A DNA stretch of 5,773 nt from Bacteroidales bacterium UBA1769 (GTDB lineage: Bacteria > Bacteroidota > Bacteroidia > Bacteroidales > UBA932), in contig DCGV01000134.1 of NCBI GenBank assembly GCA_002314725.1, positions 1 through 5,773 on the forward strand, written 5' to 3'. Both the position numbers and the translations under genes were made by a program. This document shows positions 1 to 5,412 of the stretch, one piece after another. Positions within the stretch are counted from its first letter, which is position 1. Every line of letters begins with the position of its first letter. The notes below the pieces were generated by a model that worked only from the letters and a program-made list of their open reading frames with translations, was not told the DNA's origin and did no database searches.

Positions 1-295
1 TATTTCTTTGATTTTAGTCGCCATAGCGGTAATAATTACCACAAATATAAACAAAAATAAAGAGATGCGCCAATATTATCACAAAATGCTACGGTTCGAC
101 ACTCCGATGGTTTATACGACATCACCACATATGAAGTCCCGGAAAAAATTTTCTATATTTCTTCGTAATATTTGTCCCCTGTCAAATTAGGGGGACAAAC
201 GGGGGACAAAAATGAAATGCAAAAATCGCTTTAATGCTGATTTATAATAAGTTATTGAATTGGCCTAATTCCTGCATCGGAAAATGAACGAATAA
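1..295. other. Intergenic stretch without a convincing gene
   Basis: An open frame on the + strand runs from the left window edge to a stop at 188-190, with a hydrophobic beginning (ILVAIAVIITT). It has no recognisable domain and could be the tail of a gene lying outside the window or simply chance. The AT-rich part carries the GGGGGACAAA repeat cluster listed separately. A tiny frame opens at 212 right behind that cluster (MKCKNRFNADL, then stop), too short to call a gene. From about 240 to 295 nothing but the approach to the palindromic element is seen. Confidence 0.5.
171..210. repeat. GGGGGACAAA direct repeats with an opposing TTTGTCCCC arm
   Basis: TTTGTCCCC (171-179) faces GGGGACAAA (191-199) across an 11-nt spacer. 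A second direct copy, GGGGGACAAA, lies at 201-210, one base after the first copy (190-199). The three sites in 40 bp look like a binding site for a dimeric protein or a recombinase rather than chance. My recollection that similar GGGGACAAA strings lie just ahead of tyrosine recombinase genes in Bacteroidales is weak, and no recombinase gene is visible here. The pattern itself is directly visible; its role is unknown. Confidence 0.6.
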
Positions 296-318
296 GCGAG
301 AGGAAAGCAATAATATCA

Positions 319-428
319 ATATGAATGCGCCGCGAAGCGGTAGGATGCGAATAAAAAGTCTGCCGAGCTTGCTCGAGCAGACTTTTCTATGAGCATCCGG
401 TAGAGCCAAAGGCTCTGCGCATTCATAT
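319..428. repeat. Cloverleaf-like palindromic element with three internal hairpins
   Basis: A closing stem of 11 perfect base pairs (319-329 with 418-428; 12 if the alternative pair 330/417 forms) encloses three consecutive hairpins. Arm 1 is CCGC-GAA-GCGG (330-340). Arm 2 is long: GGATGC (343-348) with GCATCC (393-398), an internal loop, then AAAAGTCTGC (354-363) with GCAGACTTTT (377-386), capped by CGAGC-TT-GCTCG (364-375). Arm 3 is AGAGCC-AAA-GGCTCT (402-416). Only short linkers (341-342, 399-401, 417) are unpaired at the junction. Weaker outer pairing joins 298-307 with 435-444. An 86-codon open frame on the minus strand across this element is best read as a by-product of the repeat. It could be a REP- or MITE-like mobile repeat, a structured RNA or a folded attachment site. 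Confidence 0.8.
354..386. terminator. Possible bidirectional intrinsic terminator inside the palindromic element
   Basis: The inner part of arm 2 has an A-run, a 10-bp stem (354-363 with 377-386), an apical CGAGC/GCTCG extension and a T-run (383-386), so either strand would give a GC-containing hairpin with U residues at its 3' side. The U-run is short and partly inside the stem, and no gene on either side clearly needs a terminator here. It may simply be part of the repeat fold. Confidence 0.35.
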
Positions 429-441
429 CCCCGCCTTTGCT

Positions 442-455
442 CTCCCGAGCGGGAG
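442..455. repeat. Short hairpin CTCCCG-AG-CGGGAG
   Basis: A perfect 6-bp inverted repeat lies immediately 3' of the palindromic element. Its left arm (442-444) overlaps the bases that can pair with GAGAG at 298-302, so this small hairpin and the outer stem of the larger element cannot form together. Function unknown. Confidence 0.6.
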
Positions 456-459
456 TGAA

Positions 460-610
460 TTGTGGCACGGCGCCAGCCGTGGCAAACTGAATGGAGTATC
501 ACTTAAGTAAAATGACAATTGTGGCACGGCATCAGCCGTGGCAAACTAAATGGAGTATCACTTAAGTAAAATGATAGTTGTGGCACGGCGCCAGCCGTGG
601 CACAACTATC
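460..610. repeat. 59-bp tandem repeat, two full units and a partial third, each with a hairpin
   Basis: Units start at 460, 519 and 578, exactly 59 bp apart. The first two are complete and differ at about five positions. The third keeps the first 25 bases (578-602) and then diverges. Every unit begins TTGTGGCACGGC, has a 4-nt loop (GCCA, ATCA, GCCA) and returns GCCGTGGCA, giving a GC-rich stem with one G/G mismatch. The rest of each full unit is AT-rich and contains the palindrome ACTTAAGT. In the third copy the flanks have become complementary: 573-589 pairs with 594-610, 17 bp with one mismatch. There is no protein-coding signal. The loop change GC to AT between units leaves the stem intact. 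Confidence 0.85.
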
Positions 611-625
611 AGAAAAACAATGGAA

Positions 626-662
626 TTTCTATTATTGTTTCTACTGTCTTCTATAATAGAAA
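626..662. promoter_or_regulatory. 10-bp inverted repeat upstream of the nuclease-helicase gene
   Basis: TTTCTATTAT (626-635) and ATAATAGAAA (653-662) are perfect reverse complements separated by 17 nt, about 95 bp ahead of the start codon at 757. The right arm overlaps a TATAAT string (652-657), but no matching -35 element at normal spacing is visible, nor a clear Bacteroidales-type TTTG/TAnnTTTG pair. It could be an operator for a dimeric regulator or a weak hairpin. Assignment is by position and symmetry only. Confidence 0.35.
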
Positions 663-756
663 GTCATGGGTTATCGTAAATGTCAATCAATATTAGCGTT
701 ATTTTGAAGAAAAATGCTAAATTTACATAAACACGCAAGAATCAAACAGATTAATA

Positions 757-2907
757 ATGACTCGCTGCCTATACAACTCTTCTTTTCAAGAATTCCTTAA
801 TAAAGACGCACAATCAATATTAGGAAGTATTGGCATAAATTATCATGGTGACATTTTAACCACAACGAATGAGGCATGGGCAGAAGAGATATCAATTATG
901 CAGTTAATACTAGCTCCGTGGAAGGATGAGCCAGGACAGATCATTTTCGAGTATGATATTCCTCGTCTTGGTAAGCGTATTGATGTGGTTCTGTTGTTGA
1001 GAGGTTTGGTTTTTTGCCTTGAGTTTAAAGTAGGGCAAAAAGATGCACTTCAGTCAGATGTGGAGCAGGTACTGGATTATGCTTTGGATCTAAAAAACTT
1101 TCATTTGCTGAGCCAGAATAGAACGATTATCCCTATTCTTATCCCTACAAACTATAATAGCTCTTCAACTGGCTTTTATGCGTCAGTTTATGATGATTCA
1201 ATTTATAATCCTCTGATAACAGGTGCAAATAGGTTGCAAAAATTAATTTCTGATGTAATCTATCATGCTAACGCAATTAAACCAGATGATACTCTAGGAG
1301 CAGAATGGATCATCAGTCCATACTCTCCTACACCTACAATTATCGAGGCTGCAAGAACACTCTACGAAAATCACACTGTCGAAAATATAACTCGTCACGA
1401 AGCCGATAAAGTATCCACTGACTCCACGATTGCATACATTCTTGATGTTATCAAAACAAGTAAAAAGAATGGGCAGAAGAGCATCTGTTTCGTAACCGGT
1501 GTCCCAGGTGCAGGAAAAACTCTTGTCGGTCTGGACATAGCTGTAAAGCAGTCTTACCAGAATGGAGATAAGTTGGTCGAAGATGAAGGAGCCGTATACC
1601 TTTCCGGGAACGGACCACTGGTAGCCGTGCTTACGGAGGCATTAGCCATAGATAATAACAAAAGATGTCGTGAACGTAATGAGAGAAAGAATCTTTCTGA
1701 CTCACGACGTGAAGTCGGCAAGTTTATCCAGATAATCCACCGTTATCGCGACAATATGCTCGCCAAGATTAAGAATCCTGTAGAAAACGGAGTTCTCGAG
1801 ATTGATCCTGAGAAGGCGATTAAACTTGCAAAATCCGGTTATGGCGAGGTTGAACATGTAGCAATCTTCGACGAAGCTCAACGTTCCTGGACCCACAAGA
1901 GACTTGCTGATTACCTTAGACGAGGAGGTACATACGGAAACAAACTTAAGGTGCCAAACTTTCCATATTCAGAAGCCGCCTTTCTAATATGGTCATTGGA
2001 TCAACGGGAAGACTGGGCTACTATTATTTGCCTTGTCGGTGGTGGCCAAGAGATAAATACTGGAGAAGCCGGAATCTCTGAATGGATCGCAGCACTCAAT
2101 GACCGATTCCCCCACTGGAATGTCTATATATCAAACAAACTGACTGAACCCGAATATGCAGAAGGCAAAGTCAACCAGTTACTTAAAGAAAATCCTCACG
2201 TAACTTATTCAGATTCGTTGCATCTTAGTGTAAGCTTGCGATCATTTAGAGCAGAAAAACTTTCATCATTCGTACACTCACTCCTTTCGTTCAATCCAGA
2301 TGCAAAAGACATCTACAGAGAAATCAAAGACCGCTACCCTATTGTTCTCACCCGGGATATGACAAAGGCTCGCGAATGGCTCCGAAAGCAGGTCCGCGGT
2401 ACTCAAAGAACAGGCGTGCTCGTAACGAAAACTGCGGCTCGCTTCAAACCACTAGCAGTTGATATTCTGGAACAAGGTGATGAAAATGCCGTACATTGGT
2501 TTCTGGAAGACAAGAACGACATACGTTCATCTAATTATCTCGAAGATGCTGCAACTGAGATTCAGGTTCAAGGTCTGGAATTAGATTATACTTGCGTGCT
2601 CTGGGATGCTGATATGCGTTGTAGTGGAGGCTCCACATCTAGAGCGTGGAAATATTTCAACTTTAACGGGAAAACAGCATGGAGAGAAGAAACTGGAAAT
2701 ACCGACAATAGCATTGAACGTCGCAAATACATGCTTAACGCATACCGTGTTCTTCTGACACGTGCTCGTATTGGCATGGTCATATGCGTTCCAACTGGAA
2801 ACGGAAACAAGACTATCAGCGGATTCCCTGAGGATGCCACACGCCTGCCAGAGTTTTACGATGACACATATAATTATCTAAAGTCCTTAGGATTAAGAGA
2901 GATATAA
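757..2907 (+). CDS. DUF2075-family helicase/ATPase with N-terminal PD-(D/E)xK-like nuclease domain
   Basis: The 716-residue soluble protein has two parts. Residues ~40-130 look like a PD-(D/E)xK nuclease: helix with E43/E44, D76 in GKRIDVV, E89-F-K91 as the ExK motif, then Q104xxxY108 as in the RecB-like branch. From ~240 on it is a superfamily 1-type helicase of the DUF2075 (Schlafen group 3-like) family: Walker A GVPGAGKT (248-255), Walker B/motif II IFDEAQ (370-375), motif III-like GGGQEI (428-433), EIQVQGLELDY (601-611) and motif VI YRVLLTRAR (663-671). All catalytic residues expected of both parts seem present, so it is probably active. ATG 757 is the only sensible start, since the frame has a stop at 718-720. 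No strong Shine-Dalgarno is seen, as usual in Bacteroidota. Cleaving and unwinding nucleic acid is family inference; an anti-phage role is a hypothesis. The downstream gene starts 4 nt after the stop, suggesting co-transcription. Confidence 0.88.
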   Translation: MTRCLYNSSFQEFLNKDAQSILGSIGINYHGDILTTTNEAWAEEISIMQLILAPWKDEPGQIIFEYDIPRLGKRIDVVLLLRGLVFCLEFKVGQKDALQSDVEQVLDYALDLKNFHLLSQNRTIIPILIPTNYNSSSTGFYASVYDDSIYNPLITGANRLQKLISDVIYHANAIKPDDTLGAEWIISPYSPTPTIIEAARTLYENHTVENITRHEADKVSTDSTIAYILDVIKTSKKNGQKSICFVTGVPGAGKTLVGLDIAVKQSYQNGDKLVEDEGAVYLSGNGPLVAVLTEALAIDNNKRCRERNERKNLSDSRREVGKFIQIIHRYRDNMLAKIKNPVENGVLEIDPEKAIKLAKSGYGEVEHVAIFDEAQRSWTHKRLADYLRRGGTYGNKLKVPNFPYSEAAFLIWSLDQREDWATIICLVGGGQEINTGEAGISEWIAALNDRFPHWNVYISNKLTEPEYAEGKVNQLLKENPHVTYSDSLHLSVSLRSFRAEKLSSFVHSLLSFNPDAKDIYREIKDRYPIVLTRDMTKAREWLRKQVRGTQRTGVLVTKTAARFKPLAVDILEQGDENAVHWFLEDKNDIRSSNYLEDAATEIQVQGLELDYTCVLWDADMRCSGGSTSRAWKYFNFNGKTAWREETGNTDNSIERRKYMLNAYRVLLTRARIGMVICVPTGNGNKTISGFPEDATRLPEFYDDTYNYLKSLGLREI

Positions 2908-2911
2908 CATC

Positions 2912-3256
2912 ATGATCAACAATCTTATCGCCCCATGCGGCCTTAATTGCGAAACTTGCGACGCAAGAATCGCCACCGTCAATGACGACAATGACCTTCG
3001 TGCACGCACTGCTGCCAAGTGGTGCCAGTTGAATAATACAGACACTATCAAGCCTGAGCATATGAACTGCCTCGGCTGTTTATCCGATGGTGTCAAGACT
3101 GTATTCTGCACATCAATGTGCCAGGTACGCAAGTGCTGCCTGTCAAAGGGATTCATCAGCTGCGCCCAGTGCGATGATAAGCGCACCTGCAAGGATCTCA
3201 GCGTGTTCATCTCGAATAATCAAGATGCATTCGAGAGAATTATTAACGGGAAATAA
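2912..3256 (+). CDS. DUF3795 family cysteine-rich small protein
   Basis: The 114-residue protein begins with the hallmark of DUF3795, APCGLNCETC (7-16), and has 13 cysteines: 9, 13, 16, 38, 53, 56, 66, 70, 75, 76, 84, 87 and 93. Several are in CxxC or CxxxC pairs (13/16, 53/56, 66/70, 84/87), which suggests zinc or iron-sulfur binding. The family is widespread in anaerobic bacteria and archaea and has no established function. There is no signal peptide or membrane segment, so it is cytoplasmic. The start at 2912 lies 4 nt after the stop of the nuclease-helicase gene on the same strand, so the two probably share a transcript. Length is typical of the family. Homology to a lipoprotein gene from the opposite strand begins directly after its stop codon. 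Confidence 0.85.
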   Translation: MINNLIAPCGLNCETCDARIATVNDDNDLRARTAAKWCQLNNTDTIKPEHMNCLGCLSDGVKTVFCTSMCQVRKCCLSKGFISCAQCDDKRTCKDLSVFISNNQDAFERIINGK

Positions 3257-3325
3257 TAATACTTGGCTGTAATTTCCTCATCATCCGGGCTTTATCGCCT
3301 TCTCATTTTCCTCTGGAGTAGGTTC
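3257..3325 (-). pseudogene. Collapsed remnant of a lipoprotein paralogue
   Basis: Three short blocks match the lipoprotein gene at 4544-5377 in the same order and orientation. Bases 3257-3281 are identical to 4638-4662 (25 of 25, encoding EEITAKYY). Bases 3286-3310 are identical to 5143-5167 (25 of 25, encoding ENEKAIKP). Bases 3308-3325 match 5285-5302 at 16 of 18 (encoding EPTPEE). Read on the minus strand this gives EPTPEENEKAIKP, then a shift of frame and stops, then DEEITAKYY. About nine tenths of the gene is therefore missing, removed by at least two internal deletions whose joints fall at short shared strings. It cannot make a functional protein. Confidence 0.8.
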
Positions 3326-3358
3326 ATTTTTTTTGTTCTAGCAAGATACCTGCAATGT

Positions 3359-3475
3359 TGTGTTCGCGAAGTACATGAGAGTGCTTTGATATGTACGTCG
3401 CGTACGGTTTTGGTACAAAAAATGGTAAAATGTGTTCGCGACGTACATGAAATTGGTGTTTTATTGACGTCGCGA
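3359..3475. repeat. Two 72-bp-spaced palindromic units with a CGCGACGT core
   Basis: TGTGTTCGCGA occurs at 3359-3369 and 3431-3441, and ACGTCGCG at 3395-3402 and 3467-3474; both pairs are exactly 72 bp apart. Within each unit the two motifs face each other. Unit 1 pairs 3365-3376 with 3391-3402 (12 bp, one mismatch). Unit 2 pairs 3436-3444 with 3467-3475 (9 bp perfect). The sequence between the arms has diverged while the arms are kept, as expected for a repeat held by its symmetry. The GC-rich arms contrast with the AT-rich surroundings. A REP-type element or a protein-binding site is possible. A 77-codon open frame across it is not convincing as a gene. Confidence 0.7.
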
Positions 3476-3497
3476 TACTATTGTGTTGAACAATAAA

Positions 3498-3529
3498 AAA
3501 GGAGATACAGAGTGAACTGTACCTCCTTT
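3498..3529 (-). terminator. Intrinsic terminator of the lipoprotein array
   Basis: AAAGGAG (3498-3504) pairs with CTCCTTT (3523-3529); after one A/C mismatch TACAG (3506-3510) pairs with CTGTA (3517-3521), leaving a 6-nt loop. Read on the minus strand the hairpin lies 22 nt beyond the stop codon of the lipoprotein gene at 3552 and is followed by a run of six T, a standard intrinsic terminator. On the + strand the trailing sequence is TTTC followed by AT-rich DNA, so weak termination of the nuclease-helicase transcript is also possible. Confidence 0.85.
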
Positions 3530-3551
3530 CAATATATTTCTAGGTGGAAGA

Positions 3552-4364
3552 TTACTGTAGAAGGGCGTTGCGTCTTTCGATAAATTGGAATTTATTCGAT
3601 TTGTACATTTCTTTTGCAGCTTCCTTTGAGGAATAATACATATTATCGAACTCTTCCCTATTTGAAGGGATATATGTATTGTCAAGTACAAGTCTCATTT
3701 CATCATCAGACTCGGAAAGGACCTTGACTGCGTCTATGAAGTTGTCCCATCGTCTGTCAAATTCAGCAACTTGTGCATCGGAAATCTTATTGAAGAACAT
3801 ATCTGCATTCTTTGAAAGCAAGTATTTTGTTTCACGCAAGATAGCATTCTGGAACTGCCAGAAATAAGCCACATCACCACGCTCCTTGCACGCTTCATAT
3901 TCTTTCCTGATTTTCTCAGACAATGGCATTTCATAATCAGTATAAATATTTACATCAACTTGATGGTTCAGTTCTAGTGCTAACTGGGCAATAACTTCTT
4001 TCGTCTCTTCAAGAGGCATATCGTAAATTGTCCTAACCGACAAATCTGTAATATAATAGGCTAGAGCATTGACTTTTTGAGATTTAGTAGCAAGAGTGTT
4101 GGCAAATGATGGGTCAAGAAGATAGTCTGGCTTAACCATCTTCTCTTCTTCCGTCAATTCAAAATTTCCAAGGCGGAAAGCATTTCCAGATGCCACGAAA
4201 TATTCATCTGCGAAAGCATCAATCTCCGCCAGCACTGAATCGGCCAATGCCACTTTTTGTGCTTGAATTTCCTCTGGTGTTGGTTCTGACTGTCTGCTCT
4301 TGCATGAAACCATCATTGCAGAACAGATTGCTGCAAGAGCTAGAAATGATAATGGACGTCTCAT
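3552..4364 (-). CDS. Putative lipoprotein of unknown function, array copy 1
   Basis: The 270-residue product has a lipoprotein signal peptide: MRRP, a hydrophobic stretch to residue 18, and a lipobox MVSC with C21 as the lipidated residue. The mature part is charged and mostly helical in character. Landmarks shared with the neighbouring copy are EPTPEEI (27-33), AQKVALADSVLA (35-46), PDYLLDP (79-85), the block CKERGDVAYFWQF (159-171) and a C-terminal IERRNALL (262-269). I do not recognise the family. The residues after C21 (KSRQSE) do not clearly match the acidic surface-export signal of Bacteroidota lipoproteins, so the side of the outer membrane is uncertain. It is last in the array, 179 nt from copy 2, with a terminator just downstream. 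The ATG at 4364 is chosen because it directly precedes the signal peptide. Confidence 0.85.
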   Translation of the reverse strand: MRRPLSFLALAAICSAMMVSCKSRQSEPTPEEIQAQKVALADSVLAEIDAFADEYFVASGNAFRLGNFELTEEEKMVKPDYLLDPSFANTLATKSQKVNALAYYITDLSVRTIYDMPLEETKEVIAQLALELNHQVDVNIYTDYEMPLSEKIRKEYEACKERGDVAYFWQFQNAILRETKYLLSKNADMFFNKISDAQVAEFDRRWDNFIDAVKVLSESDDEMRLVLDNTYIPSNREEFDNMYYSSKEAAKEMYKSNKFQFIERRNALLQ

Positions 4365-4455
4365 ATTTTGTTATGTTATTGTTTCCGGAAGTAATTGTAT
4401 GCTATTTTGGGGTGTCAGTACAGTTTTGCCATGAATATGGGGAAAGTGCTAGCAG

Positions 4456-4543
4456 AAACGGCCAGAAAAACGCCTCTGATATGGCAGTTTGAGGATTTTT
4501 TATGAAATCCGCCAGATTTCACCCTCAAACGTGGCCGTTTGAG
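4456..4543. promoter_or_regulatory. Nested and competing hairpins between lipoprotein copies 2 and 1
   Basis: This block directly follows the stop of copy 2 (minus strand). Three stems nest: AAACGGCC (4456-4463) with GGCCGTTT (4533-4540), GTTTGAGG (4487-4494) with CCTCAAAC (4523-4530), and TGAAATC (4503-4509) with GATTTCA (4515-4521). An alternative hairpin, CTCAAAC-GTGGCC-GTTTGAG (4524-4543), reuses the bases of the two outer stems and cannot coexist with them. On the minus strand the inner TGAAATC/GATTTCA hairpin is followed by an A-rich run, not a T-run. On the + strand a T-run (4496-4501) lies before the stem, so neither reads as a plain terminator. It may be an RNA processing or attenuation site controlling copy 1 relative to copy 2. 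Confidence 0.5.
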
Positions 4544-5377
4544 TTAATGATTTTCAGGAGACACAAGGGCGTTGCGCTTCTCAATCACATTGAATACGTT
4601 GTTTCTGTAGGATTCTTTTGTTTGTTCCAATGTTGAGTAATACTTGGCTGTAATTTCCTCATTATCAACGCTAACTGCCCAAGGGTCAACTGTATTCAGT
4701 ACCATTGCAATCTCCTCATCATAAGGTGCCAGGGTTTTTATTGCATCAAAGAAATAAGTCCACCCCTTGATGGCGTATGAGTTCATGGCATCTTCAGGAA
4801 TGTGGGAAAAATACAGATCCGTATCCTTTGCAAGCAAGTAATCAACTTCACGCATAATTGCATTTTCAAACTGCCAGAAATAGGCAAGATCACCGCTCTC
4901 TTTGCAGTTTTTATATAATTGTCTTACTTTTTCGGACGGTGATATCCCGTTATCATAAATGGTTTCGAAATTTATAGGGTGGTTGATATCGGCGGCAAGT
5001 TTTGACATCACTTCCTTGACATCATCTACCGGCATATTATATATGTCTCTAATTACACTTTCAATTGCATAAATTGCGAATGCATTGACTTTTTGTGTCT
5101 TTGTGACAAGTTGATTTGCAATTGCAGGGTCAAGAAGATAATCGGGCTTTATCGCCTTCTCATTTTCAGTTAATTCAATACTGCAAAATGAAATGCCGTT
5201 TGATGTGGCTTCAATAAAAAAGTCGGCGATTTCATCAATCTTCGCCAGCACTGAATCAGCCAAGGCGACTTTCTGCGCTTCGATTTCTTCTGGAGTTGGT
5301 TCTGTTGTCTTGGTGTTCTTGCAAGAGATTGTAAGTAGTGCAAGAACGGTCATTGAAAGGATTGTTATTTTTTTCAT
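4544..5377 (-). CDS. Putative lipoprotein of unknown function, array copy 2
   Basis: The 277-residue product starts MKKITILSMT, continues with a hydrophobic core and ends its signal peptide at TISC, with C19 as the lipidated cysteine. It aligns with copy 1 over its full length: EPTPEEI (26-32), AQKVALADSVLA (34-45), PDYLLDP (78-84), CKESGDLAYFWQF (158-170) and IEKRNAL (265-271). The signal peptide and the stretch just before the C-terminus vary most. It carries an additional cysteine at 65 and a short extra tail (VSPENH). No known domain is recognised; a helical outer-membrane-anchored or periplasmic protein is the most that can be inferred. Copy 3 ends only 35 nt upstream on the same strand, so these two are probably one transcript. 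This copy is the closest match to the remnant at 3257-3325. Confidence 0.85.
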   Translation of the reverse strand: MKKITILSMTVLALLTISCKNTKTTEPTPEEIEAQKVALADSVLAKIDEIADFFIEATSNGISFCSIELTENEKAIKPDYLLDPAIANQLVTKTQKVNAFAIYAIESVIRDIYNMPVDDVKEVMSKLAADINHPINFETIYDNGISPSEKVRQLYKNCKESGDLAYFWQFENAIMREVDYLLAKDTDLYFSHIPEDAMNSYAIKGWTYFFDAIKTLAPYDEEIAMVLNTVDPWAVSVDNEEITAKYYSTLEQTKESYRNNVFNVIEKRNALVSPENH

Positions 5378-5412
5378 AAGATGTCTTTTTGTACGGAATG
5401 ATATACGTTAAA

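Noticed and set aside
8..190. 60-codon open frame from a TTG at the left edge
   Set aside because: It has no recognisable motif, runs off the window and ends inside the GGGGGACAAA cluster. It may be a gene tail but cannot be supported.
319..428. Invertible promoter bounded by the 12-bp inverted repeats
   Set aside because: The interior is itself three hairpins and has no visible promoter, and no invertase gene is in the window. Flipping could still be tested by read mapping, but the sequence favours a folded element.
242..502. 86-codon open frame on the minus strand
   Set aside because: It lies entirely across the cloverleaf element and the first 59-bp repeat, and its sequence is dictated by palindromes. 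No domain or independent coding signal is seen.
460..610. CRISPR array
   Set aside because: Whole 59-bp units repeat head to tail with near-identical intervening sequence, so there are no unique spacers, and no cas genes are present.
2893..3210. 105-codon open frame opposite the DUF3795 gene
   Set aside because: It is antisense to a well-supported conserved protein and lacks any domain signal.
3263..3496. 77-codon open frame on the + strand
   Set aside because: It overlaps the antisense of the lipoprotein remnant and the 72-bp palindromic units, and its composition follows those repeats.
3679..3934. Small frames opposite or out of phase within lipoprotein copy 1
   Set aside because: They are shadows of the paralogous coding frame, which is supported by its alignment to copies 2 and 3.
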